From assembly GCA_934277945.1 (NCBI GenBank), contig CAKQWA010000011.1:1-64000 (forward strand): DNA of 64,000 nt, read 5' to 3'. The notes below the pieces were generated by a model. That model was not told the DNA's origin. It worked only from the letters and a program-made list of their open reading frames with translations, and ran no database searches. The stretch's first letter is position 1; each line of letters opens with the position of its first letter. Positions 18,764-28,719 of this stretch are shown piece after piece. Made by a program: the position numbers and the translations under genes. Source of the DNA: an uncultured Alphaproteobacteria bacterium. Its GTDB lineage: Bacteria; Pseudomonadota; Alphaproteobacteria; CAAGCB01; CAG-977.

Positions 18764-19681
18764 TTACGCCCGTTTGATTGTCACGACGTGTTTCGGACGG
18801 TGGTATGCCGCGATGAAAACGCCCAAAAGCACCAGCGCCCCGCCCGCCAGTTGCACTTTCGTCATTCCCTCGTGCAGAACAACCGCCGCTTCCAGCGAAC
18901 TGAACACGGGCATCAGATAGTAAATCAGCCCCGCCTTTAAACTGCCCAGCGTTTCCAGCGTGACGTTCCAGCAAAAATACGCAAACAGCGACGGCAGCAC
19001 CCCCATGTACACGATTGTCCACACGCCTTTCGCCGTCAGGTTCGCCGCCGGCGCGTACGGATAAGTGACGGCGCAGACGATTGCAAGAAAGACGACCGCG
19101 ACGAAAATGCTCGCGGCAAGCAGTTCGTTTTCGCTCAACCCCTGCACGCCGCCCGCCTGAAACGCTCCGTACAAACCGAACACAGCCGCCCCGATCAGCA
19201 TATAGAAATCGCCCCGCACGAATTGGAAATTTTCAATATCGGTCAAATGCCCTTTCATAATAATCGTCAGCACGCCGGACAGCGCGATTAAAAAGCCGGC
19301 GCATTGTTTAAGCGACACTTTCGTTTTTAAGAACATCGCCGAAAAAATAACCAAAAACACGGGACCCGTCGTGCCTAAAAGAGCCATGTTGACCGCGCCC
19401 GCCGTATGCCCCGCCCGATACACAAGCGTGTTTTGCAGGGCGATGCCCGACACGGACAAAATGAGAATCCGCCAAAAATTTTGCATTAAAATTTGCCGTT
19501 TTTGCCACAGCGGACGCGCGTAGAACGGCATCAAAACCGCTCCCGCGACCGCCCAGCGTCCCAAAGAGATTTGCCACGGCGTCAATTCGTCCGCCATATA
19601 GCGTGCGATGATGACGTTGTAACTCCAAAACAGCACGGCGCAAACGCCCGTCAAATAGCCGAAAAATGCTTTTTTACGCAT
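18764..19681 (-). CDS. DMT-superfamily (EamA) metabolite exporter
   Basis: The 305-aa protein has ten predicted transmembrane helices in two EamA halves. The N-terminal half contains LFWSYNVIIARY and the second half ends LGSLKAGLIYYLMPVFSSLEAAVVLHE, a typical EamA signature. Members export amino acids or other metabolites; the substrate is unknown. The ATG at 19681 has AAGGA 7 nt upstream. It is monocistronic and convergent with tRNA-Gln. Confidence 0.88.
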   Translation of the reverse strand: MRKKAFFGYLTGVCAVLFWSYNVIIARYMADELTPWQISLGRWAVAGAVLMPFYARPLWQKRQILMQNFWRILILSVSGIALQNTLVYRAGHTAGAVNMALLGTTGPVFLVIFSAMFLKTKVSLKQCAGFLIALSGVLTIIMKGHLTDIENFQFVRGDFYMLIGAAVFGLYGAFQAGGVQGLSENELLAASIFVAVVFLAIVCAVTYPYAPAANLTAKGVWTIVYMGVLPSLFAYFCWNVTLETLGSLKAGLIYYLMPVFSSLEAAVVLHEGMTKVQLAGGALVLLGVFIAAYHRPKHVVTIKRA

Positions 19682-19945
19682 TTGCTTTTCCTTTCGACGA
19701 CAGGATACCCTTTCGCGCGCGGCGTTGAAAGCAGGCAAATCGGACGGGACGCATAACTATACGATTTAAGAAAAACGGCGGACTTTCAGAAAAATTATCT
19801 TTTTACGACTTTATAATAAACATTGCATCACATTGAAAAATATGCGTTTTTTGATTTTTATACACAGCGTTAATTTTCTTGCTCCGATTGTCTTTCGCTT
19901 ATAAACTTCAAGTCAAACAAATTCACACGAGAGGGAGTTCTATCA

Positions 19946-21253
19946 ATGAACAGATATTCCAAATTCATCGCCGCGTCGGTTCTCGGATTGACGGTCGCGT
20001 CCAACGCGCAGGCGGCGGGCTACCAGTTGAGCGATTACAGCGTGGCGGGCTTGGGGCGTTCCTATGCGGGCGCGGGCGTGGTCGGCGACGATTATTCCGC
20101 TTTGGCTTACAACCCCGCAGGGATGTTCGCCAACCCGAAAACGGGTATGCAGGTCGGCGCGACGCTGGTGCAGCAGTACGGCAAGGTCAAAGGCACGGAT
20201 TCTTTCGGTAAATCCGGCAAAGACGACATCAGCGTTTATTCGCCCCTGCCGAACTTCTTCGCGCAGTACAAAATCAACGACGATTTAATGGCGGGCTTCG
20301 GCGTGTATATGCCCTACGGTCTGGCGTCCGACTACGGCGACGACTTTTTCGCTTCGGGCGAAGGCATCACGACCGATTTGCGCATCGTCGATTTGAACCT
20401 GTCCGCCGCGTACAAACTGACCGACACGTTTTCGATCGGCGCGGGCTTGATTTACCGCTACGTTCGCGGCAAAGTCACCGGATACGCGAGAAGCCCCGTT
20501 TCCTACCCTCCGATTTCGCTTTCGCGGGGCGACAAACTCGGCTATTACAACTACGATTTGGACAACTGGAACTGGTACGGCAACTTCGGCGTTATGTGGG
20601 AACCCGTCAAAGACACGCGCATCGGCGTTTCTTTCCGTCCGACGCGTCACCACAAGGTTGAAGGACCTTTGGAAATCGGTCTGACGCCCGTCGGCGTTAT
20701 GGCGTCTTCGCCGTTCGGTTTGAACGCCGGAACGTATGAAGCGTCCTCCACGCAGGTTTTGCCCGAACAGGTCATCATTTCCGCGTTTACGAAACAGAAC
20801 AATTTCGGTTATTCGTTCATGGCGCGCTGGACACGCTGGACGCGCTTCCAGAAATTCACGATGGTTTCACCCGACGCGGCGGCAAACGGCGCGGGCGCGT
20901 TCGGAGATAAAACGGCGGAATACAACTGGCACAACACTTGGACGGTGTCTTTGGGCGCGGATTGGTACTACAACGACACTTGGACGTTCCGCGCAGGCGT
21001 CGCCTACGACCAGTCGCCCGCGACGGACGGCAACTACCGCACGACGCGCATTCCCGACCAGTCGCGCTACTGGGTGTCTTTGGGCACGACGTACAACATC
21101 AACAAAAATTCCCGCATCGACGTCGGCTACGCGCATCTGTTCATGCGCACCTACCACGCCCGCAACGGCGCGAACGGCGGTCCGGGAAGCGAAGACGTCA
21201 AGTACGACGCGCAGGCGAACATCATCGGCGTGCAGTACCAGTACGACTTCTAA
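19946..21253 (+). CDS. OmpP1/FadL-family outer-membrane transporter
   Basis: The 435-aa protein has a signal peptide (cleavage after SNAQA, about residue 23). The FadL features are visible: AGLGRSYAGAG, the family NPAG motif (ALAYNPAGMF), many alternating beta-strand segments and a C-terminal aromatic QYQYDF that suits BAM recognition. FadL channels move hydrophobic compounds such as long-chain fatty acids across the outer membrane; the substrate here is not known. GAGGGAG lies 8 nt before the ATG. It stands alone between a long AT-rich upstream region and two terminators. Confidence 0.9.
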   Translation: MNRYSKFIAASVLGLTVASNAQAAGYQLSDYSVAGLGRSYAGAGVVGDDYSALAYNPAGMFANPKTGMQVGATLVQQYGKVKGTDSFGKSGKDDISVYSPLPNFFAQYKINDDLMAGFGVYMPYGLASDYGDDFFASGEGITTDLRIVDLNLSAAYKLTDTFSIGAGLIYRYVRGKVTGYARSPVSYPPISLSRGDKLGYYNYDLDNWNWYGNFGVMWEPVKDTRIGVSFRPTRHHKVEGPLEIGLTPVGVMASSPFGLNAGTYEASSTQVLPEQVIISAFTKQNNFGYSFMARWTRWTRFQKFTMVSPDAAANGAGAFGDKTAEYNWHNTWTVSLGADWYYNDTWTFRAGVAYDQSPATDGNYRTTRIPDQSRYWVSLGTTYNINKNSRIDVGYAHLFMRTYHARNGANGGPGSEDVKYDAQANIIGVQYQYDF

Positions 21254-21275
21254 CCTTTTTTCCTCTGACGACAAC

Positions 21276-21309
21276 ATCCCCGCCCGCGACGAACGGACGG
21301 GGATTTTTT
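21276..21309 (+). terminator. First terminator after the FadL-type gene
   Basis: The arms ATCCCCG and CGGGGAT are followed by six T residues, 23 nt after the stop. Confidence 0.75.
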
Positions 21310-21334
21310 ATCCCGCTTCATTCCCGACAAACGA

Positions 21335-21366
21335 AAATCCCCGCTTTTGCCGAGCGGGGATTTTTT
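21335..21366 (+). terminator. Second, possibly bidirectional terminator
   Basis: The arms AAATCCCCGC and GCGGGGATTT are followed by six T on the plus strand and four on the minus strand. It sits between the convergent FadL-type gene and ettA and may serve both. Confidence 0.75.
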
Positions 21367-21378
21367 GTCCGTGTCTAT

Positions 21379-23061
21379 TTATTTTCTGACAAGCGGTTTG
21401 TATTTCACGCGGTGCGGATTAACCGCCTCTTCGCCCAAGCGGCGTTTTTTGTCCGCTTCGTAATCTTCAAAGTTGCCTTCGAACCATTCGACGTGGCTGT
21501 CGCCCTCGAACGCCAGAATGTGCGTCGCGATGCGGTCCAAAAACCAGCGGTCGTGGGACGTGACGACGGCGCATCCGGCAAACGCGAGCAACGCTTCTTC
21601 CAGCGCGCGCAGGGTGTCCACGTCCAAATCGTTCGTCGGTTCGTCAAGCAGAATGACGTTCGCGCCGCTTTTCAGCATTTTCGCCATGTGCACGCGGTTG
21701 CGTTCGCCGCCCGAAAGCAGTCCGACTTTCTTTTGCTGGTCCGCGCCCTTGAAGTTGAATTGCCCGACGTACGCGCGCGACGCCATTTTGCGCTTGCCCA
21801 ACAGCAATTCGTCCACGCCGCCCGAAATTTCCTGCCACACGGTGTTGTTGTCGTTCAGCGCGTCGCGGCTTTGGTCGACATAGCCCAAGACAACCGTGTC
21901 GCCGATGCGGAACGAGCCGGAATCGACCTGCTCCTGTCCCGTAATCAAGCGCATCAGCGTCGTTTTGCCGACGCCGTTCGCGCCGATGACGCCGACAATC
22001 GCGCCGGGGGGGATGCGGAACGACAGATTGTCGATCAGCAGGCGGTCGCCGTAGCCTTTCGACACGTTTTCCGCCTCGATCACGACATCGCCCAAACGGG
22101 GACCTTGCGGAATGATGATTTGCGCCTGACCTTCGGCGATTTTGCCCGCGTCAGCCACCAATTTGTCAAAAGCCGCAATACGCGCCTTGCTTTTCGCCTG
22201 ACGCGCTTTCGGGCTTTGGCGAATCCATTCCAGTTCTTCGCTGATTGTCTTTTGGCGGGCGGATTCCTCTTTGGCTTCCTGCGCCAGACGCTTTTGCTTT
22301 TGTTCCAGCCAAGACGAATAATTGCCTTCGTAGGGGATGCCCTCGCCGCGATCCAGTTCCAAAATCCAGCCCGTGACGTTGTCCAAGAAATAGCGGTCGT
22401 GCGTGACCATGACGACCGTGCCCGCGTAATCGTGCAGATGCTGTTGCAGCCACGCGACAGATTCCGCGTCCAAGTGGTTCGTCGGTTCGTCAAGCAGCAG
22501 CAAATCGGGCTTGCTCAACAGCAGGCGGCACAGCGCGACGCGGCGTTTTTCGCCGCCCGACAGTTTCGTCACGTCGGCGTCGGCGGGCGGACAGCGCAAA
22601 GCGTCCATCGCGATTTCAATGTTGCGTTCAAAATCCCACCCGTTGCACGCGTCGATTTTTTCCTGCACTTCCGCCTGTTCGGCGATCAGCGCGTTCATTT
22701 CGTCGTCGGTCATTTCCTCGGCGAATTTCATATTGATTTCTTCAAAGCGTTTCAGCAGGTCGCGCACGCCGCCCAAACCGTCCATGATGTTCTCGATGAC
22801 GTTTTTGCTCGGGTCGAGTTGCGGTTCCTGCGGCAGATAACCGACGCTTGCGCCTTCCGCCGCCCACGCTTCGCCGCTGAATTCCGTATCCAGCCCCGCC
22901 ATGATTTTCAACAGCGTCGATTTACCCGCGCCGTTGTGTCCCAGCACGCCGATTTTCGCCCCCGGAAAGAACGACAGCCAGATGTTTTTCAGCACCTGTT
23001 TGCCGCCGGGGTACGTTTTCGACAGATTTTTCATCACATAGATATATTGATATGCAGACAT
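21379..23061 (-). CDS. ettA: Energy-dependent translational throttle protein EttA (ABC-F)
   Basis: The 560-aa protein has two ATPase domains without membrane segments: Walker A GHNGAGKST and GANGVGKTT, and signature LSGGEKRRVALCRLLL with a second LSGGERNRVHMAKML. The EttA start MSAYQYIYVMKNLSKTYPG and the arm domain between the cassettes identify the subfamily. EttA binds the ribosomal E site and gates entry into elongation in an ATP/ADP-dependent manner. AAGGA lies 6 nt before the ATG. It is monocistronic. Confidence 0.95.
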   Translation of the reverse strand: MSAYQYIYVMKNLSKTYPGGKQVLKNIWLSFFPGAKIGVLGHNGAGKSTLLKIMAGLDTEFSGEAWAAEGASVGYLPQEPQLDPSKNVIENIMDGLGGVRDLLKRFEEINMKFAEEMTDDEMNALIAEQAEVQEKIDACNGWDFERNIEIAMDALRCPPADADVTKLSGGEKRRVALCRLLLSKPDLLLLDEPTNHLDAESVAWLQQHLHDYAGTVVMVTHDRYFLDNVTGWILELDRGEGIPYEGNYSSWLEQKQKRLAQEAKEESARQKTISEELEWIRQSPKARQAKSKARIAAFDKLVADAGKIAEGQAQIIIPQGPRLGDVVIEAENVSKGYGDRLLIDNLSFRIPPGAIVGVIGANGVGKTTLMRLITGQEQVDSGSFRIGDTVVLGYVDQSRDALNDNNTVWQEISGGVDELLLGKRKMASRAYVGQFNFKGADQQKKVGLLSGGERNRVHMAKMLKSGANVILLDEPTNDLDVDTLRALEEALLAFAGCAVVTSHDRWFLDRIATHILAFEGDSHVEWFEGNFEDYEADKKRRLGEEAVNPHRVKYKPLVRK

Positions 23062-23135
23062 TTCAAATCCTTATTTTTACAGTTGTTTGAAACGGTTATA
23101 ACAGAGGAAAAAAGATTGTGCAAGCGGACAGAGCG

Positions 23136-24890
23136 TTATCTGCCCCCGCCGCCCCCGCCGCCGAAACCGCCGCCCGAAAATCCGCGCCCGCCCGACCCGC
23201 TTGACGACGGAGAGGCGCAACAGGCGGCAATCGTCCTGTCGAACGCCCCCAGTTTCGAGGAGGAAAACGGTCTGCCGCCGTACCAGTCCGGCTGATAGTC
23301 GAACGTGTCGGCGACTTTTTTCATTTTCTCGCACCATTGCTTTTCAATGCCGAACAAAACGGCGTAGGGAAGCAGTTTTTCCATTTTGTCGAACGTGACG
23401 TCTTTGGGCATATCCTGATGCACCACCGTCATGAACATTTTCAGCCCGTCCAAATGCGCAATGACTTCCTGCCCCTTGCGCGTCGGACGGTAAATCAGGT
23501 ACGCGTACGCGCCCAAAGCCGCCAGAGCCGCCAAATAAAAAATCAGCACAAAACGCAAAGGCTCGGATTGCGCGACGGGAATCCACGTCACAGACAGGCA
23601 GTTCAGCAAAATAATCAGCGTCCACAGCGTCCCGAAAACGACGTGCGCGCGAATGCGTAAAAATCCGATATACAAAAACGGCACGAAAATCAAAAGCGCC
23701 AAACCGAAACCGACGTCCCCCGCCAGATGCGCCAGCCACAAAACCCCCGCGCCCGCCAACGCCGCGCCGATGCCGACAAACAGGTAATTCGCCGAAAAAT
23801 ACGCGTCGCCCGCCGTTGTTTTCAGCCGCCGCGAAAACTCTTTGTAAAAAGTCCGCAAAGGCTTCGACGGCTTGTCCGACGCGACCGCCGCAAACGGAAA
23901 CTTGCGCGCGAAGAACTTTTCCTCTTTCGACACGGCTTCACGCTTTTTGGAAAACGTGAGCGTGTCCTTGTCTATTTCCGTCATTTTTAAATAGCCGCCG
24001 ACCGCGTTTTCAATCAGCGCGGCGGACAGGCATCTTTTATTTTGAAGCCCGCGAAAATAAACGTACCCGCTTTGCGCCGCCGTTAAATGCGGCACGCCGG
24101 AAAAGCGCGGCATCACTTCGGGCTTTGCGGGATCGCGCCCGTACAAATGCCACGTTGCGCCCATATACAAAAGCAAAACCGCGCCCGCCAGAATATACGG
24201 CAAAGCGCGGACAAGCGCGGGCGGAAACGTCACAAACCCTTTTTGAAAGCCGACGGCGAACGTCAGCCCCTCTCCCGCTTCCAGCGCGCGCGGCGCAATA
24301 AACATATCGCCCGAAATCAAGCCGCGTTCGCGCGACCCGACGCCGCCGACGTACACCGCCTTTTGCAAAACGGGCGCGCCGTCCGGCAAACGCACGAAAG
24401 CGGACGCTTTCTTAATCGGAAACTCCCAACCGTTTCCCGTCGCGTTCCAATAAAACTCGTCGTAATCCTTAAATGCTCGGACGGCGTTGAACACCTGATA
24501 AACAATCGTGAAAACGTAAACGTTGTCCGGCTCTAAAAACGCGTCCGAACCCGTGTTGATGCGCAAATATCCGTTTTTAAATTCCGTGGAATACGCTTCG
24601 CTTTCATCGCCGCGCGCCGTCGTCAAACGCTCGGCGTCCTCCCCGTCGGGAACGGCGGTTTCGCGTGACACGGAAATCACGCGGTAGGTTTCGCCTTTCG
24701 CCGTCGGCAAATCGCGGTAAATGCCCCGCTTAATCCGCTTGCCCTCCGCCCTGACCGCTATTTTTTCGACAATGACGGCGGACGCGTCTTTCTGCACGTC
24801 GGCGAAAGAATCGAAACTTAAAATCTCCTCCGCCGCAAAAGCGTTCAAACTTGCCAGAAAAACGGCGAGAAAGGCGAAAACCGCTTTCAT
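23136..24890 (-). CDS. DUF2207 membrane protein
   Basis: The 584-aa protein has a signal peptide (cleaved near NAFA/AEE), an extracytoplasmic beta-rich DUF2207 domain over about the first 230 residues (with YRVISVSRE and an FTIVYQVFNAV strand), and then several membrane helices. The end is glycine-rich (GGGFGGGGGGGR), a common feature of this family. Function is unknown. It directly follows the lemA-type gene (stop TAA then ATG), and the LemA/DUF2207 pairing is widespread, so the two probably form a membrane complex. Confidence 0.85.
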   Translation of the reverse strand: MKAVFAFLAVFLASLNAFAAEEILSFDSFADVQKDASAVIVEKIAVRAEGKRIKRGIYRDLPTAKGETYRVISVSRETAVPDGEDAERLTTARGDESEAYSTEFKNGYLRINTGSDAFLEPDNVYVFTIVYQVFNAVRAFKDYDEFYWNATGNGWEFPIKKASAFVRLPDGAPVLQKAVYVGGVGSRERGLISGDMFIAPRALEAGEGLTFAVGFQKGFVTFPPALVRALPYILAGAVLLLYMGATWHLYGRDPAKPEVMPRFSGVPHLTAAQSGYVYFRGLQNKRCLSAALIENAVGGYLKMTEIDKDTLTFSKKREAVSKEEKFFARKFPFAAVASDKPSKPLRTFYKEFSRRLKTTAGDAYFSANYLFVGIGAALAGAGVLWLAHLAGDVGFGLALLIFVPFLYIGFLRIRAHVVFGTLWTLIILLNCLSVTWIPVAQSEPLRFVLIFYLAALAALGAYAYLIYRPTRKGQEVIAHLDGLKMFMTVVHQDMPKDVTFDKMEKLLPYAVLFGIEKQWCEKMKKVADTFDYQPDWYGGRPFSSSKLGAFDRTIAACCASPSSSGSGGRGFSGGGFGGGGGGGR

Positions 24891-25439
24891 TTAAAACGAC
24901 ACTTTCACGTTTTGCGTTTCTTCCTGCGCCGCTTCAAAGTACGCGCGGGCGTTAAAGCCGAACTGCGCCGCGATGATGTTCGACGGGAACGATTTGACCA
25001 GCGTGTTCAGCGTGCGCACCGTCGCGTTGTAGTAGCGGCGGGCGTTTTGCAGATTGTCCTCGATGTCCGCCAGCGTTTCCTGCAACTGAATGAAATTTTG
25101 GTTCGCTTTCAAATCGGGATAACTTTCCGCCAGCGCGAACACGGATTTCAAAGACTGCGCCAGCGCGTTCTCCGCCTGCGTTTTGTGTTCCGCGTCCGCG
25201 TTCATCGCCTCGTTGCGCTTGGCAATGACGGCGTCCAGCGTTTCGCGCTCGTGCGCGGCGTATCCCTTGACGCAGGAAACGAGATTCGGAATTAAATCGT
25301 AGCGGCGCTTCAACTGCACCTGCACGCCGCTGAACGCCTCGTCGCACAAATTTTCCTGCTTGACGAAACGGTTGTACATCAACACGCCGAACGCCGCGAC
25401 GGACGCCGCAATCACAGCCAGAACATAAACTATCGTCAT
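24891..25439 (-). CDS. LemA family protein
   Basis: The 182-aa protein has one N-terminal transmembrane helix followed by the helical LemA domain. Family phrases are VQLKRRYDLIPNLV, ETLDAVIAKRNEAM, the end LVKSFPSNIIAAQFGFNARAYFE, and a Tyr in the NARRYYNATVRTLN segment. LemA proteins are membrane-anchored four-helix proteins of uncertain function. Two adjacent ATGs are possible; the second (25439) is better spaced from GGAGG (5 nt). It heads the two-gene unit with the DUF2207 gene. Confidence 0.9.
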   Translation of the reverse strand: MTIVYVLAVIAASVAAFGVLMYNRFVKQENLCDEAFSGVQVQLKRRYDLIPNLVSCVKGYAAHERETLDAVIAKRNEAMNADAEHKTQAENALAQSLKSVFALAESYPDLKANQNFIQLQETLADIEDNLQNARRYYNATVRTLNTLVKSFPSNIIAAQFGFNARAYFEAAQEETQNVKVSF

Positions 25440-25519
25440 CATTTCCTCCGCCGTAAAGTCATACTTACAGCGTACACGAGAGCCGTTTTAAATGAAAGCG
25501 AAATCGGTGCGGAACGCCG

Positions 25520-26671
25520 TCAGAATTTGAAAACTTCCGCGTTCTTTTTGTCGGGATTGTAGCGCACCGCCAACTCGCCGCGCATCAAAGCCTGCGCGTC
25601 CCTGCCGAACACGTCGTAACGCCAGCCCTGCAACACGGCGTTTCCCGCCGTTTCGCCCAAGCCGAGCGCGTCGATGTCTTCGGACGAGGCGATCATCTTT
25701 TCCGCAACGCCGTTCGCCGCCGCCTTGACGGACAAAAGCAGGCGCAGCATTTTAATCAAAGCCTGCGTGCTGGGCGGAATTTCGCGCTTTTCGTCGCGCA
25801 GGGAAATATCCGCGGCGGGTTCGTTTTTCACGCGCGTGACGATTTCCAGCACCGCCTTTCCGTAGCGGCTTTTGGCAAAGCCCTGCGTCGCGCTTCTCAA
25901 TTTGTCGAGTTCCTCCGCCGTTTCGGGCGCGCTTGCGGCGATGTCAAGCAGCATTTCGTCGCGCATGACGTGCTTTCTGGGACGGTCGGCGCGACGCGCC
26001 TCCTCCTCCCGCCAAGCCGCCAATTCGCGCAAAAGCGTCAGATAATGCGCCGAAGAACACGTCGGTTTAAAGCGTTTCCACATCTCGTACGGGTCTTGCC
26101 GGTATGTGTGCGGGTCGGTCAAAAAGTCCATTTCCTCGCTCAACCACGCTTCCCTGCCGTTTTGCGCCAGTTTGTCCTTTAATTTCAAATAAACGTGCCG
26201 CAAATGCGTGACGTCGTTCAGCGCGTATTCGACCTGTCTGTCGGTCAGCGGACGGCGCGCCCAGTCGGTGTAGCGCATCGACTTGTCCAGACTGACTTTC
26301 AGCAGTTTCGCGACCAGATTTTGATAACTGACGGATTCGCGGAATCCGCACACCATGGCGGCGACCTGCGTGTCGAAAACGGGGGTCGGAATTTTGCCCG
26401 TCATGTTGAAGAAAATCTCGATGTCCTGACGCGCGGCGTGAAAAACCTTGACCACGTCCGGATTGCTCATCAAATCGAACAGCGCGGACATATCCAAATC
26501 TTTCGCCAGCGGATCGACGCACGCGGCTTCGTCCATCGAGGCGATCTGCACCAGACACAACTGCGGAAAATACGTTTTTTCGCGGATGAATTCGGTGTCC
26601 ACCGTGACGAAATCGTGTTTTTTCAAGCGTTCGCACAGCGCGTTCAGGCTTTCGGTCGTGTCTATCAGCAT
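25520..26671 (-). CDS. rnd: Ribonuclease D
   Basis: The 383-aa 3'-5' exoribonuclease trims tRNA and other stable RNA precursors. The DEDD exonuclease motifs are VTVDTEF (D25, E27), HAARQDIEIF (D near 82) and YALNDVTHL. C-terminal HRDC-type helical domains follow (the RPRKHVMRDEMLLDIA phrase). The length matches alphaproteobacterial Rnd. GAGGA lies 4 nt before the ATG. It is divergent from aspS. Confidence 0.94.
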   Translation of the reverse strand: MLIDTTESLNALCERLKKHDFVTVDTEFIREKTYFPQLCLVQIASMDEAACVDPLAKDLDMSALFDLMSNPDVVKVFHAARQDIEIFFNMTGKIPTPVFDTQVAAMVCGFRESVSYQNLVAKLLKVSLDKSMRYTDWARRPLTDRQVEYALNDVTHLRHVYLKLKDKLAQNGREAWLSEEMDFLTDPHTYRQDPYEMWKRFKPTCSSAHYLTLLRELAAWREEEARRADRPRKHVMRDEMLLDIAASAPETAEELDKLRSATQGFAKSRYGKAVLEIVTRVKNEPAADISLRDEKREIPPSTQALIKMLRLLLSVKAAANGVAEKMIASSEDIDALGLGETAGNAVLQGWRYDVFGRDAQALMRGELAVRYNPDKKNAEVFKF

Positions 26672-26765
26672 TTTTTCCTCTTTATATGTGGCGCGGTATT
26701 TATAAAACTTTTTGCGCGCAAATTAAAGGTTAAAAAAAATTTTTCGCCCCGCCCCCTGCAAAGTA

Positions 26766-26794
26766 TTGACAATCAAAGCGGTTACGGCCAATAT
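26766..26794 (+). promoter_or_regulatory. Promoter of aspS
   Basis: TTGACA (26766-26771), 17 nt and CAATAT (26789-26794) lie about 40 nt before the aspS start. Confidence 0.65.
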
Positions 26795-26832
26795 CTACCC
26801 GATTTCACTTTATAATAACAAAGGATTCTTTC

Positions 26833-28620
26833 ATGCATTGCTATCGTACGCACACCTGCGGGGAACTCCGTGCCAAAGACGCGGGCATCACCGCGCGCCT
26901 GTCGGGGTGGATTCACCGCAAACGCGACCACGGGAACTTGGTTTTCATCGACTTGCGCGACCATTACGGTCTGACGCAATGCGTCGTCGACATTTCCAGC
27001 CCCGTTTTCAAAATCATTGAAAAAGCGCGTCCCGAAAGCGTCATTTGCGTCACCGGCAAAGTCGTTAAACGCGAAGGTTCGACCGTCAACGAAAAAATGG
27101 AAACGGGCGAAATCGAACTTGACGTCAACGAAGCCGAAATTCTGGGCGAAGCCGACATTCTGCCCATGCAGGTCGCCGGCGATTACGATCAGCCCGAAGA
27201 CGTCCGCCTGCGCTATCGCTTCTTGGATTTGCGCCGCGAAAAACTGCACAAAAATATGCTGCTGCGCTCGAACGTCATCGCTTCTTTGCGCCGCCGCATG
27301 ATCGCGCAGGGTTTCGTCGAATACCAGACGCCCATTCTGACGGCGTCCAGTCCCGAAGGCGCGCGCGACTTTCTGGTGCCCTCGCGTCTGCACCCCGGTC
27401 AGTTCTACGCCCTGCCCCAAGCCCCGCAACAGTTCAAACAATTGCTGATGGTGTCGGGCTTCGACCGCTATTTCCAGATTGCGCCGTGCTTCCGTGACGA
27501 AGACTCCCGCGCGGACCGCTCCCCCGGCGAATTTTACCAGTTGGACTTTGAAATGGCGTTCGTGACGCAGGAAGACGTTTTCGCCGCCATCGAACCCGTA
27601 CTGCAAGGCGTGTTTGAAGAATTCGCCAACGGCAGAACGGTCACGCCCGCGCCGTTCGTGCGTATTCCGTTCGCCGAAGCGATGCTGAAATACGGTTCCG
27701 ACAAACCCGATTTGCGCAACCCGCTGATTATTTCGGACGTGACGGAAATCTTCCGCGGCTCCGACTTCGCGGTGTTCGCTTCCGCCATTGAAAAAGGTGC
27801 GAAAGTCCGCGCCATTCCCGCGCCGAAAGCCGCCGCCATGCCGCGCAGTTGGTTTGACAAACTGACGGGCTGGGCGCGCGAAATCGGCATGCCCGGTTTG
27901 TGCTATGTGTCGTTCAAGGAAGACGGTGCGAAAGGCGCGTTCGTCAAAAACTTCGACGAAGCGAAATTGGAAGAACTGAAAAAAGCCGTCGGCGCGCAAA
28001 CGGGCGACGCGGTTTTCTTTGCGTGCGACAAGAAAGGCGTCGTCGAAAAATTCGCGGGACAGATCCGCAACAAAGTCGGCGAACTGCTTGATTTGTACGA
28101 AAAGAACACGTTTAAATTCTGCTGGATTACCGATTTCCCGATGTTCGAAAAGGACGAGGAAACGGGCGCGATCATTTTCTCGCACAACCCGTTCTCGATG
28201 CCGCAAGGCGGATTGGAAGCGCTGAACACGAAAGATCCTCTGGAAATCAACGCGTACCAGTACGACATCGTGTGCAACGGTATCGAACTGTCTTCGGGCG
28301 CCATCCGCAACCACCGCCCCGACATTATGTACAAAGCGTTTGAAATCGCGGGATACGGTCCCGAAGTCGTCGAACACAAATTCGGCGGCATGCTGAACGC
28401 GTTCAAGTACGGCGCGCCTCCTCACGGCGGTGCGGCTCCCGGCGTCGACCGTATGGTTATGCTGCTGGCGGACGAACCGAACATTCGCGAAGTCATCCTG
28501 TTCCCGATGAACCAGCAGGCGCAGGATTTGATGATGCAGGCGCCGTGCGAAGTCACGCCGCAGCAACTTAAAGAACTGCACATCAAAATTGATATGCCGA
28601 AAGTTGTTGAAAAGAAATAA
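26833..28620 (+). CDS. aspS: Aspartyl-tRNA synthetase
   Basis: The 595-aa class II synthetase starts with the OB-fold anticodon domain (RLSGWIHRKRDHGNLVFIDLRD). The catalytic core has the bacterial-type insertion. Class II motif 2 is FRDEDSRADR and motif 3 GAAPGVDRMVML; the tRNA/Asp site contains QAPQQFKQLLM. It charges tRNA-Asp (and possibly tRNA-Asn, if the organism lacks AsnS; not decidable here). AAAGGA lies 7 nt before the ATG. A terminator follows. Confidence 0.96.
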   Translation: MHCYRTHTCGELRAKDAGITARLSGWIHRKRDHGNLVFIDLRDHYGLTQCVVDISSPVFKIIEKARPESVICVTGKVVKREGSTVNEKMETGEIELDVNEAEILGEADILPMQVAGDYDQPEDVRLRYRFLDLRREKLHKNMLLRSNVIASLRRRMIAQGFVEYQTPILTASSPEGARDFLVPSRLHPGQFYALPQAPQQFKQLLMVSGFDRYFQIAPCFRDEDSRADRSPGEFYQLDFEMAFVTQEDVFAAIEPVLQGVFEEFANGRTVTPAPFVRIPFAEAMLKYGSDKPDLRNPLIISDVTEIFRGSDFAVFASAIEKGAKVRAIPAPKAAAMPRSWFDKLTGWAREIGMPGLCYVSFKEDGAKGAFVKNFDEAKLEELKKAVGAQTGDAVFFACDKKGVVEKFAGQIRNKVGELLDLYEKNTFKFCWITDFPMFEKDEETGAIIFSHNPFSMPQGGLEALNTKDPLEINAYQYDIVCNGIELSSGAIRNHRPDIMYKAFEIAGYGPEVVEHKFGGMLNAFKYGAPPHGGAAPGVDRMVMLLADEPNIREVILFPMNQQAQDLMMQAPCEVTPQQLKELHIKIDMPKVVEKK

Positions 28621-28639
28621 CTTCTTATCCTTTTACCGA

Positions 28640-28665
28640 AACCCCCGACACGTTCGGGGGTTTTT
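28640..28665 (+). terminator. Terminator of aspS
   Basis: The arms AACCCCCGA and TCGGGGGTT end in five T residues, 20 nt after the aspS stop. Confidence 0.85.
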
Positions 28666-28678
28666 GATTGCGAAACGG

Positions 28679-28706
28679 AAAAAACGGCAAGTCGCCCTGC
28701 CGTTTT
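28679..28706 (-). terminator. Terminator of the 26-codon small ORF
   Basis: The arms AAAACGGCA and TGCCGTTTT (9 bp, 8-nt loop) end in six T residues on the minus strand, 14 nt after the small-ORF stop. Confidence 0.75.
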
Positions 28707-28719
28707 CCCGATTTCAAGT